NCBI GenBank assembly: GCA_031255075.1
Contig: JAIRTF010000028.1
Coordinates: 1-6,637, forward strand
Source of the DNA: Bifidobacteriaceae bacterium
GTDB lineage: Bacteria > Actinomycetota > Actinomycetes > Actinomycetales > WQXJ01
Length of the DNA stretch: 6,637 nucleotides
Direction of reading: 5' to 3'
Part shown: piece by piece, positions 1 through 5,783 of the stretch
Layout of the letters: each line of letters begins with the position of its first letter
Numbering within the stretch: position 1 is the stretch's first letter
Notes under the pieces: model-generated
Told to the model about the DNA's origin: nothing
The model's input: the letters and a program-made list of their open reading frames with translations, nothing else
The model's database searches: none
Made by a program: the position numbers and the translations under genes

Positions 1-254
1 TGTTCGAAGCGGCTGAAGACCTGGCCGGTCAACTGGAACAGCTGGGTTTGGAAGTGCTCTATGACGACCGCCGTAAGGTTTCACCAGGCGTCAAGTTTGC
101 CGATTCGGAACTGATCGGCATCCCTTACATCGTGGTGGTGGGCCGCGCCCTGGCCGATGGCTTGGTTGAGCTCCGCACCCGGTCCACCGGGGAGAGCCAA
201 ACCGTGCCCGTCGCCGAAGCCGCCCAGGCAGTTGCGCAACTGGTCAAGGCTTAG
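1..254 (+). CDS. proS: Prolyl-tRNA synthetase, C-terminal end (partial)
   Basis: Only the last 83 residues are present; the first complete codon begins at base 3 and the gene starts outside the window. ProRS is a cytoplasmic class II aminoacyl-tRNA synthetase that charges tRNA-Pro. The fragment is the end of the anticodon-binding domain. It shows the family signature LYDDR, then SPGVKFADSELIG, then IPYIVVVGRALADGLVEL, and a final TGE...VPV strand, as in bacterial ProRS. The catalytic domain and any editing domain are not visible, so the subtype cannot be checked from this piece. The stop (TAG, 252-254) overlaps the stop of the convergent lipoprotein gene. No hairpin terminator separates the two. 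In many actinobacteria proS lies just upstream of the nusA-infB cluster, which fits here. Confidence 0.93.
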   Translation, partial: FEAAEDLAGQLEQLGLEVLYDDRRKVSPGVKFADSELIGIPYIVVVGRALADGLVELRTRSTGESQTVPVAEAAQAVAQLVKA

Positions 255-1159
255 CTGAGGAACGGCAGGGCCGGCAATTCTGCCCCCCACTGATGGGCTT
301 GCACCAGCAGCCAGATGAGCGTCGGGTCGCTCGCGCCGCCGGCTGGGACGGCCGCATAATGGCTGGCTAGGGCCCGTAATCCGGCCCCCCAGCGGGTGGC
401 CAAATCGGTGCCTTCCAGGTCCGGCAGTTGGTAGGCGGGGGCGCGGCGGTCGGCGGCTCCGGACATTCGAGCCAGCTCCTCACCGCGGTCCCGGTGCATA
501 GCGGCGGCCGCCGCCAAGTCTGTTCGCCGGGTGTCAACCGCAGTTGGCTGGGGGCCCTGGGATTCATCGGTGGCCGGCGGTAGTGGCAGGTTGGCGGCCA
601 AGTATTCACCCAAGAATCCGGCCTGATCCTCAGCTAGGGCCAGGTCAGCCAACACCTCAGAGGGCAGATCTGCCAGATCGGCCACCGGCGGAGGTTGCGA
701 ATCGAAAGCCGCCGAGCGGGCAATTGCCTGATCAGCTGTGACTGCCCGCCAGATTGCCCCGGCCGCCAGATCCGGTGGATCAGCAGTTGCCAGGCGCAGG
801 GCCAGAGTCTCAACCCGGTTGACTTCCAGGACCAGCCGGTCAACCGAACAGGTCCCGGCTGTTGGCGCCGGTGACGGGCTGGCGGTGGCTGGCGGCGCGG
901 CATCGGCCGCAGGAGATGGCAACGCGGCCAACCATTCGGGTGAATGGGCTGATAGAAGCACCAATCCGGGCTCAGACCAACCTTCCGGAGGGGCCTTCAC
1001 GCAGGCTGCCGAGAGCTGCGTCAAAGCCGCCACGGCCGCCCGCAGATCGGGCAGGTCAAGCGGCTTCGCGGCTGGCGAAACCGCCGAAGTGCAGCCTGTG
1101 ATCAGCGCAAACGTGGCAACTAAGGCGGTGGCAGCAGCGGCTATAGGCGGTTTGGACAT
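251..1159 (-). CDS. Putative lipoprotein with DUF4439-like C-terminal domain
   Basis: A 302-residue protein of unknown function. Seen directly: a short n-region (MSKPP), an Ala/Val/Leu-rich hydrophobic stretch at residues 6-20, then a lipobox ITGC with the lipidated Cys at 23, so it is probably anchored outside the cytoplasmic membrane. A Pro/Ala/Ser/Thr-rich linker lies near 81-102. The C-terminal half is helical in character, with LALAEDQAGF (about 173-182), MHRDRGEEL (221-229), PAYQLPDL (241-248) and a final WLLVQAHQWGAELPALPF. This order resembles the ferritin-like DUF4439 domain often encoded between proS and rimP/nusA in actinobacteria; the match is from memory of the family. I chose ATG at 1159 because it gives a compact signal peptide. 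A TTG at 1201 (14 residues longer) has a better Shine-Dalgarno (AAGGAG, 9 nt upstream) and remains possible. The gene is divergent from nusA. No metal-ligand set could be assigned confidently. Confidence 0.8.
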   Translation of the reverse strand: MSKPPIAAAATALVATFALITGCTSAVSPAAKPLDLPDLRAAVAALTQLSAACVKAPPEGWSEPGLVLLSAHSPEWLAALPSPAADAAPPATASPSPAPTAGTCSVDRLVLEVNRVETLALRLATADPPDLAAGAIWRAVTADQAIARSAAFDSQPPPVADLADLPSEVLADLALAEDQAGFLGEYLAANLPLPPATDESQGPQPTAVDTRRTDLAAAAAMHRDRGEELARMSGAADRRAPAYQLPDLEGTDLATRWGAGLRALASHYAAVPAGGASDPTLIWLLVQAHQWGAELPALPFLS

Positions 1160-1332
1160 CCCTACGATCTTGGCACTGACTAGACTCGTAGCCCAAAACA
1201 AGTGAACAGGCTCCTTGGAGCGCCGTGGATTTGCATCCGTCCGGACCGGCCTTGACCAGCTGGCGAAGGCGGCGGACCTGGCCCCGGCCAGGGTTTCCAG
1301 GCAGTTCTCGGAGCAAGAGACGGGGGAAACAA
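1160..1332. other. Divergent gap and nusA leader; rimP expected here but not seen
   Basis: This stretch separates the minus-strand lipoprotein start from nusA and must carry the control signals of both unless they lie elsewhere. I could not assign a convincing -35/-10 pair on either strand. A TAGACT at 1181-1186 resembles a -10 box but lacks a matching -35. A stem with 6-bp arms, CCTGGC (1277-1282) and GCCAGG (1287-1292), has a CCCG loop and no following T-run, so it is not an intrinsic terminator. The actinobacterial gene rimP, which usually sits here, cannot be recognised in any frame. A purine-rich GGGGGA lies 5 nt before the nusA ATG and serves as its ribosome binding site. Confidence 0.6.
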
Positions 1333-2490
1333 ATGGACATCAACATGGCGGAGTTGCGAGCCCTGGAACGGGAACGCGAGATTCGAATAGACCTCCTGAT
1401 TGTGGCCATTGAACAGGCACTAGGCCTGGCATATGAAAAAACTGAAGGCGCGGCCGAGGCTTGGCGGGTAGACGTGGACCGGACCACCGGGCACGTCACG
1501 GTCTGGGCCCAGGAACGGGCCGAAGACGGCACCTTGGTGCGCGAATGGGATGACACGCCGTCCGGGTTCGGACGGATCGCGGCGGCCACCGCTCGGCAAG
1601 TGATCGTAGGGCGCCTACGTGACGTGGATGATTCGCATGTCATTGGCACCTTCGAGGCCAGAGAAAACGAGATCGTCACCGGCACCGTGGTCCACGCCGG
1701 CGACACCAAATCGATCAAAGTGGACCTGGGCGGGGTGGAAGGCGTGATTCCACCCCAAGAACAGATTCCAGGCGAGAAGCTCAACCATGGCGACCGGGTC
1801 AGAGCCTTGGTCCACGACGTGACCCGCGGCCCGAAGGGCCCGGCCATCACCTTGTCCCGATCGCATCCGATGCTGGTCCTGCGGCTGTTTGCCTTGGAAG
1901 TCCCAGAAGTTGCCGACGGCCGGGTGGAGATCGCCTCGATTGCCCGGGAGGCCGGCCACCGGTCAAAGATCGCTGTGCGGACTTCCGAGCCAGGCCTCAA
2001 CGCCAAGGGCGCCTGCATCGGTCAGATGGGCGGACGTGTCCGGGCCGTCCTGGCCGAACTGGCCGGGGAGAAGATTGACATTGTTGACTATTCGGATGAC
2101 CCGGCCAAGTTTGTGGCCGCGGCCCTTTCGCCGTCCCAGGTCAAATCGGTTGAGATTGTCGATGAGAACGCCCGCTCGGCCCGGGTGATAGTGCCGGATT
2201 ACCAACTGTCCTTGGCGATTGGCCGCGAAGGCCAAAACGCCCGCCTAGCGGCCAAACTGACCGGCTGGCGAATCGACATCCGCTCCGATGCCGAAGAGCC
2301 GGGCGCCGCCACCCCTTCCGGCGGGACCAAACTGACCGGCCCCCGGCCGGCAGACGTGGCCCGAGCCCCTGGCGGCGGTTTGCGGAACGGGAGCGGCGCG
2401 GCATCGGCCAGCGAAACTGGTGCGGCGCCGGCCACTGAAAATGCGGGCTCGGTCGATTCGCCTGGCAGATCAGCCGAGCCAATCCGCTAG
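1333..2490 (+). CDS. nusA: Transcription termination/antitermination factor NusA
   Basis: A 385-residue cytoplasmic protein that binds RNA polymerase and nascent RNA and modulates pausing, termination and antitermination, including on rRNA operons. Domains in order: N-terminal polymerase-binding domain (1 to about 112, opening MDINMAELRALERERE with the motif EQALGLAYEKTEGA); S1 domain (about 113-178, IVTGTVV, VDLGGVEGVIP, ending ITLSRSHP); KH1 (about 200-262, GACIGQMGGRV and EKIDIVDY); and KH2 (about 280-318, LAIGREGQNARLAAKLTGW). After KH2 comes a disordered Gly/Ala/Ser/Pro-rich tail (about 320-385) instead of the acidic repeats of the E. coli protein, as is usual for actinobacteria. The ATG at 1333 fits the family N-terminus; the frame stays open to a GTG at 1225, but that extension is Arg-rich and unlike NusA. 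It is the first recognised gene of the operon, with rimP missing upstream. Confidence 0.97.
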   Translation: MDINMAELRALEREREIRIDLLIVAIEQALGLAYEKTEGAAEAWRVDVDRTTGHVTVWAQERAEDGTLVREWDDTPSGFGRIAAATARQVIVGRLRDVDDSHVIGTFEARENEIVTGTVVHAGDTKSIKVDLGGVEGVIPPQEQIPGEKLNHGDRVRALVHDVTRGPKGPAITLSRSHPMLVLRLFALEVPEVADGRVEIASIAREAGHRSKIAVRTSEPGLNAKGACIGQMGGRVRAVLAELAGEKIDIVDYSDDPAKFVAAALSPSQVKSVEIVDENARSARVIVPDYQLSLAIGREGQNARLAAKLTGWRIDIRSDAEEPGAATPSGGTKLTGPRPADVARAPGGGLRNGSGAASASETGAAPATENAGSVDSPGRSAEPIR

Positions 2491-2502
2491 ACTGGCTCGC
2501 GG

Positions 2503-2517
2503 CTGGGCCACGCCCAG
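2503..2517 (+). other. Short GC hairpin between nusA and ylxR
   Basis: Perfect 6-bp arms CTGGGC (2503-2508) and GCCCAG (2512-2517) surround a CAC loop in the 60-nt gap after nusA. There is no T-run behind it, so it is not an intrinsic terminator. It could be a pause or processing site, or chance in GC-rich DNA. Confidence 0.35.
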
Positions 2518-2538
2518 GCAACCCAACCCGTCCGAATT

Positions 2539-2545
2539 GAGGGGG
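2539..2545 (+). promoter_or_regulatory. Ribosome binding site of ylxR
   Basis: GAGGGGG ends 5 nt before the GTG at 2551. It is the clearest Shine-Dalgarno in this gap and decides for the GTG start over the in-frame ATG at 2566. Confidence 0.7.
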
Positions 2546-2550
2546 CAACT

Positions 2551-2895
2551 GTGGTTACCACCCCAATGCGAATGTGTGTTGGTTGCCGTCAGCGCGGCCC
2601 ACGTTCCAGCCTTGTCCGCCTGGTTTTGGCACCCGGCGCGACACATCGGCTGGTTGTGGTTGACCAGGCGGCTCGTCTACCAGGACGGGGAGCATGGCTG
2701 CACCGTGACCGCGAATGTGCGCGCTTGGCACTCAAACGCAGGCCCTGGGCGCGGGCTTGGCGCCACGCTGGCGAAATTGACGTCAGCGCGGTCGCCAAAA
2801 TGGCCGCGACCAGCGGGTTGGAGCAGCCGGACCAGATCAATCCGTCGAAAGCGGGTGGAAAGAACAATGGACACACAATGAGTGCCCTGAAATGA
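2551..2895 (+). CDS. ylxR: YlxR-family (DUF448) nucleic-acid-binding protein
   Basis: A 114-residue basic protein of the YlxR/DUF448 family, commonly encoded between nusA and infB. Family members are small RNA- or DNA-binding proteins; roles proposed in the literature include nucleoid- or transcription-linked regulation and RNase P interaction, and none can be proven here. The visible signature is RMCVGCRQR (residues 7-15, with a CxxC pair) followed by a LVRLV strand. Next comes PGRGAWLHRDRECARLALKRR (about 44-64, given in family order), the conserved RNA-binding-like segment. The last 30 residues are polar and probably disordered. The GTG start has a strong GAGGGGG site 5 nt upstream. The stop TGA (2893-2895) overlaps the ATG of a tiny frame (2892-2909), and the coding end itself contains an in-frame ATG (2878) that also overlaps a stop. 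This odd junction leads to infB. Confidence 0.92.
   Translation: MVTTPMRMCVGCRQRGPRSSLVRLVLAPGATHRLVVVDQAARLPGRGAWLHRDRECARLALKRRPWARAWRHAGEIDVSAVAKMAATSGLEQPDQINPSKAGGKNNGHTMSALK
2867..2881 (+). other. Mini reading frame MDTQ-stop, first of an ATGA chain
   Basis: ATG GAC ACA CAA TGA lies inside the 3' end of ylxR in the +1 frame. A purine-rich GGAAAG (2857-2862) ends 4 nt upstream and could serve as a weak ribosome binding site. Its TGA (2879-2881) overlaps the in-frame ylxR ATG at 2878 as ATGA. Whether it is translated is unknown; it is listed because it is the first link of a regular chain. Confidence 0.35.
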
Positions 2896-2909
2896 GTACA
2901 CAGCACTAG
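2892..2909 (+). other. Mini reading frame MSTQH-stop joining ylxR to infB
   Basis: ATG AGT ACA CAG CAC TAG begins inside the ylxR stop (ATGA at 2892-2895), so a ribosome finishing YlxR could restart here. It is in the same frame as infB, ends at TAG 2907-2909, and stops 2 nt before the hairpin pair upstream of infB. This placement is typical of a leader peptide that senses or transmits translation. No Shine-Dalgarno of its own is evident, so reinitiation would be the route. Confidence 0.4.
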
Positions 2910-2911
2910 AC

Positions 2912-2948
2912 GGCCCGCTCCTGCCTTGGAACGGGCCAAGACAGGAGC
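2912..2948 (+). promoter_or_regulatory. Two mutually exclusive hairpins over the infB ribosome binding site
   Basis: Hairpin A pairs GGCCCGCTCC (2912-2921) with GGAACGGGCC (2928-2937), 9 of 10 positions, loop TGCCTT. Hairpin B pairs GCTCCTGCCTT (2917-2927) with AAGACAGGAGC (2938-2948), 10 of 11 positions, loop 2928-2937. They share 2917-2921 directly, and each uses the other's loop, so they cannot coexist. B buries the whole AGGAG Shine-Dalgarno of infB; A leaves it free. No T-run follows, so this is not an intrinsic terminator. The pairing is read directly; a regulatory role is inferred. Confidence 0.55.
2943..2947 (+). promoter_or_regulatory. Shine-Dalgarno sequence of infB
   Basis: AGGAG lies 4 nt before the GTG at 2952. 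Upstream, the same frame meets a TAG at 2907 with no other start codon between, so this site fixes the infB start. It is fully inside the 3' arm of hairpin B. Confidence 0.8.
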
Positions 2949-2951
2949 AAA

Positions 2952-5783
2952 GTGCAAAAGCAGCGCGTCTCCGCGCTCGCGAAGGAGCTTGGAGTAACCA
3001 GCAAGGACTTGCTGGAAAAACTGAAGGAGATCGGGGAGTACGTCAAGGGCGCCTCCTCAACGATCGAGGCGCCGGTGGTGCGCAAGGTCAGGGAAGCTTT
3101 CCCGCCGCCACCACCCCCTGAGCCGCCACCTGCTGAACCAGCCGCCGATTCAGGCGCGCCATCAGTGCTGTCCGGTGTGGCCGCAGAAGCTGCCGCCGGA
3201 GAGGGCGGTTCCGCCGCCGCGCCTGAGGCACCCGCTGAGGCGGCCGCGGCTCCCAGCCCGGCCACGGCCAGCGAGCCGAGCGCTGCCGCCGGTCCAGCCA
3301 CCGAGGCACCAGCCCCGGCTGCCGCACCAGCGCCGGCCGCACCCCCAGTGGCCGATGCCGCGCCGCCAGACACCCAACCCAGCCCAGCGGCCGAAGCAGC
3401 CGCGCCGCCGGCACCCGCCGCACCCGAAAGCCCGGCGGGCGATGCTGGTTCAGCGGCTGACGCCAAGCCGGCCATTCCGGCGCCCAGGCCACCGCGGCCC
3501 GGTGGCCCCAGGCCAGGCAACAACCCGTTTGCGCCCTCGCAGGGGATGCGGCCACCGCGACCGGGCGGACCCAGGCCAGGAAACAACCCATTTGCACCAT
3601 CCCAAGGCATGCCACGGCCGGGCGACGCGCCCGGCCGCTCCGGTGGCAGCCGCCCCGGCGGTCCGCGGCCCAGCCCAGGCATGATGCCTGGCCGGACCAG
3701 TCTTGGACAACAACCTGGCCGGGCTGGCGGTCCGGCCAAAGGCCGCGGTGGTGGCGGCGGTGGCGGAGCACCAACCGGTGCCCCGGGCCGTCCCGGTGGT
3801 GGCGGCGGTTTCGGTGGTCGCGGCCGTGGCGCCGGCGGACGGGGTCAAACCCAGGGCGCCTTCGGTAGGGGAGGCGGCCGGCCGGCCAAGGGCCGCAAGT
3901 CGAAGCGGGCCAAACGGCAAGAGTTCGAGCAGGCTGATGCACCCACCTTGGGTGGTGTGCGGGTGCCTCAGGGCGATGGGACCACGCTGATCCGGTTGCG
4001 GCGCGGCGCTTCGCTGACCGATTTCGGCGACCGGATTGGCGCCAACCCGGCAGCCCTGGTGACGGTGTTGTTCAACTTGGGTGAGATGGCCACGGCCACC
4101 CAATCCCTGGATGAAGACACCATCGGCACCCTCGGTGCCGAACTGGGCTATGTGGTGGAGATTGTCTCCCCGGAGGACGAAGACCGCGAACTGTTGGATT
4201 CGTTCGATATTGACCTCCAGGCAGAGCTTGACTCCGAAACCGAAGACGATCTGAAACTGCGGCCACCAGTGGTCACGGTTATGGGTCACGTTGACCACGG
4301 GAAGACCAAGCTGTTGGATGCCATCCGCCACACATCGGTGGTGGAAGGCGAATCCGGTGGCATCACCCAGCACATTGGCGCCTACCAGATCACCACCGAA
4401 CACGAAGGCGAAGAACGCGCCATCACCTTCATCGACACCCCGGGCCACGAAGCGTTCACCGCTATGCGGGCCCGTGGTGCCCAGGTGACGGACATCGCCA
4501 TCCTGGTGGTTGCGGCCGATGACGGCGTCATGCCCCAAACCATTGAGGCTCTAAACCACGCCCAATCCGCCGGCGTGCCGGTGGTGGTGGCCGTCAACAA
4601 GATCGATGTCGATGGCGCCAACCCCGCCAAGATCCGTGCCCAGCTCACCGAATACAACTTGGTGGCGGAGGAATACGGCGGCCAAACGATGTTTGTTGAC
4701 GTCAGCGCCAAACAGCGGATCGGCATCGGCGACCTGTTGGAGGCTGTGCTGCTGACTGCTGATATTGGGCTTGACCTGCGAGCCAACCCTGACAAGGACG
4801 CCCGCGGCGTGGCTATCGAAGCCAACCTCGACAAAGGCCGGGGCGCCGTGGTGACGGCGTTGGTTCAATCCGGAACCCTCCACGTGGGGGATTCGATTGT
4901 GGCCGGCACCGCCTACGGCCGGGTCCGGGCCATGTTTGACGAACACGGTGAAACCGTCAGCGAAGCCCTGCCATCGCGGCCGGTCCAGGTGATCGGTATG
5001 ACATCTGTGCCACGGGCGGGCGACACTTTCTTGGTGGCCCCGGATGACCGGACCGCCCGGCAGATTGCTGAGAAGCGAGCCTCGGCCGAACGGGCCGCCA
5101 ACCTGGCCAAACGGCGCAAGCGGATCTCTTTGGAAGATTTCCAGCAGGCGCTGGAACTGGGCAAGGTCCAGACCCTCAACCTGGTCATCAAGGGCGACGT
5201 GTCCGGCTCGGTCGAAGCCCTGGAAGATGCCCTGTTGCAGATCGAAGTCGGCGAAGGCGTGGACCTGCGGGTGATTCACCGCGGGGTAGGCGCCGTGACT
5301 TTGAACGATGTCAACCTGGCCGGTGTGGACAACGCGATCATCATTGGCTTCAACGTCCGCTACGCCGAACGGGTCGAGGAGATCGCGGACCGCGAAGGCG
5401 TGGACGTGCGCTTCTATTCGGTCATCTACCAGGCCATTGATGATGTCGAAGCAGCTCTGAAGGGCATGTTGAAGCCAGAATTCGAAGAGGTTGCCCTGGG
5501 CAGCGCGGAGATTCGGGAAGTCTTCCGCTCTTCGAAGTTCGGCAACATTGCTGGCTCCTTGGTCCGCTCCGGTGTGATCCGCCGCGGCTCCAAAGCCCGC
5601 GTCTTGCGGCAGTCCGTGGTGGTGGGAGAAAACTTGTCGATCGAATCGTTGCGGCGCTTCAAAGATGACGTCACCGAAGCCCGTGAAGGCTACGAATGCG
5701 GCATTGGCCTTGGCTCGTTCAACAACATCCAAGTTGATGACGTGATTGAGACCTATGAGGTGCGTGAGAAGGAACGGGTTTGA
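2952..5783 (+). CDS. infB: Translation initiation factor IF-2
   Basis: A 943-residue GTPase that brings fMet-tRNA to the 30S subunit and promotes 50S joining. Domains in order: first IF2_N module (1-50, ALAKELGVTSKDLLEKLKEIG); Ala/Pro-rich linker (51 to about 178); Pro/Arg/Gly-rich linker with GNNPF repeats and an RGG-like tract (179 to about 322); second IF2_N module (about 344-408); GTPase domain with G1 GHVDHGKT (445-452), G2 GGITQHIGA (from 469), G3 DTPGH (495-499), G4 NKID (549-552) and G5 SAK (585-587). A beta-barrel domain follows, then the IF2 domain starting near LNLVIKGDVSGSVEAL (742), and the C-terminal initiator-tRNA-binding barrel, where YECGIGLGSF carries the conserved Cys (916). 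All GTPase motifs look intact. The long low-complexity linker is typical of actinobacteria and explains the size. The start is GTG with AGGAG 4 nt upstream, possibly masked by a hairpin. The stop overlaps the rbfA start. Confidence 0.98.
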   Translation: MQKQRVSALAKELGVTSKDLLEKLKEIGEYVKGASSTIEAPVVRKVREAFPPPPPPEPPPAEPAADSGAPSVLSGVAAEAAAGEGGSAAAPEAPAEAAAAPSPATASEPSAAAGPATEAPAPAAAPAPAAPPVADAAPPDTQPSPAAEAAAPPAPAAPESPAGDAGSAADAKPAIPAPRPPRPGGPRPGNNPFAPSQGMRPPRPGGPRPGNNPFAPSQGMPRPGDAPGRSGGSRPGGPRPSPGMMPGRTSLGQQPGRAGGPAKGRGGGGGGGAPTGAPGRPGGGGGFGGRGRGAGGRGQTQGAFGRGGGRPAKGRKSKRAKRQEFEQADAPTLGGVRVPQGDGTTLIRLRRGASLTDFGDRIGANPAALVTVLFNLGEMATATQSLDEDTIGTLGAELGYVVEIVSPEDEDRELLDSFDIDLQAELDSETEDDLKLRPPVVTVMGHVDHGKTKLLDAIRHTSVVEGESGGITQHIGAYQITTEHEGEERAITFIDTPGHEAFTAMRARGAQVTDIAILVVAADDGVMPQTIEALNHAQSAGVPVVVAVNKIDVDGANPAKIRAQLTEYNLVAEEYGGQTMFVDVSAKQRIGIGDLLEAVLLTADIGLDLRANPDKDARGVAIEANLDKGRGAVVTALVQSGTLHVGDSIVAGTAYGRVRAMFDEHGETVSEALPSRPVQVIGMTSVPRAGDTFLVAPDDRTARQIAEKRASAERAANLAKRRKRISLEDFQQALELGKVQTLNLVIKGDVSGSVEALEDALLQIEVGEGVDLRVIHRGVGAVTLNDVNLAGVDNAIIIGFNVRYAERVEEIADREGVDVRFYSVIYQAIDDVEAALKGMLKPEFEEVALGSAEIREVFRSSKFGNIAGSLVRSGVIRRGSKARVLRQSVVVGENLSIESLRRFKDDVTEAREGYECGIGLGSFNNIQVDDVIETYEVREKERV
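3102..3917 (+). other. Low-complexity linker of IF-2
   Basis: Codons 51-322 of infB. The first part is a run of Pro followed by Ala/Pro/Glu-rich sequence; the second is rich in Pro, Gly and Arg, with runs of Gly and RGG-like steps ending in the basic KGRKSKRAKR. It is probably disordered, and the basic Gly/Arg part may contact RNA. The strong codon bias opens long, meaningless frames on both strands here. Confidence 0.75.
3486..3611 (+). repeat. Tandem 63-bp duplication encoding a GNNPFAPSQGM unit
   Basis: Two adjacent 63-bp units (3486-3548 and 3549-3611; IF2 residues 179-199 and 200-220) encode identical 21-residue segments made of RPPRPGGPRP followed by GNNPFAPSQGM. The DNA copies differ at 12 positions, every one synonymous. 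A degraded third unit (RPGGPRPSPGM) follows near residues 234-244. The GNNPF motif is familiar from actinobacterial IF2 linkers. Confidence 0.9.
5768..5773 (+). promoter_or_regulatory. Ribosome binding site of rbfA inside infB
   Basis: GAAGGA within the last infB codons ends 6 nt before the TTG at 5780, supporting this unusual start for rbfA. Confidence 0.65.

Noticed and set aside
1181..1186. TAGACT as a -10 box for the nusA operon
   Set aside because: No acceptable -35 hexamer lies 16-18 nt upstream, so I do not call a promoter.
1225..1332. N-terminal extension of NusA from GTG 1225
   Set aside because: The added 36 residues are Arg/Pro/Trp-rich and unlike NusA; the ATG at 1333 matches the family start and has GGGGGA upstream.
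1056..2018. 320-codon minus-strand frame over the nusA start
   Set aside because: It overlaps both the real lipoprotein gene and conserved NusA codons and has Ser/Arg-rich, domain-free content.
2017..2043. Altered KH1 loop in NusA (GQMG instead of the common GPMG)
   Set aside because: The middle residues of this loop vary among NusA proteins (E. coli has GMRG), so this is normal variation.
2503..2517. Intrinsic terminator after nusA
   Set aside because: The stem is only 6 bp with a 3-nt loop and no T-run follows; ylxR and infB continue the operon.
2420..2881. 153-codon plus-strand frame spanning the nusA end and ylxR
   Set aside because: It lies out of frame over both recognised genes and is Trp/Arg-rich without motifs. 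Only its last four codons (MDTQ) matter, as part of the ATGA chain.
3546..3683. Internal in-frame Met codons in infB as starts of shorter IF2 forms
   Set aside because: Shorter IF2 forms exist in E. coli, but none of these Met codons has a convincing ribosome binding site here.
2906..3739. 277-codon minus-strand frame over the IF2 linker
   Set aside because: Its Gly/Ala/Pro-only composition is the reverse image of the low-complexity linker.
4551..5732. 393-codon open frame on the minus strand inside infB
   Set aside because: It mirrors the conserved IF2 coding frame; GC-rich codon bias keeps the antisense frame free of stops. The translation shows no domain pattern.
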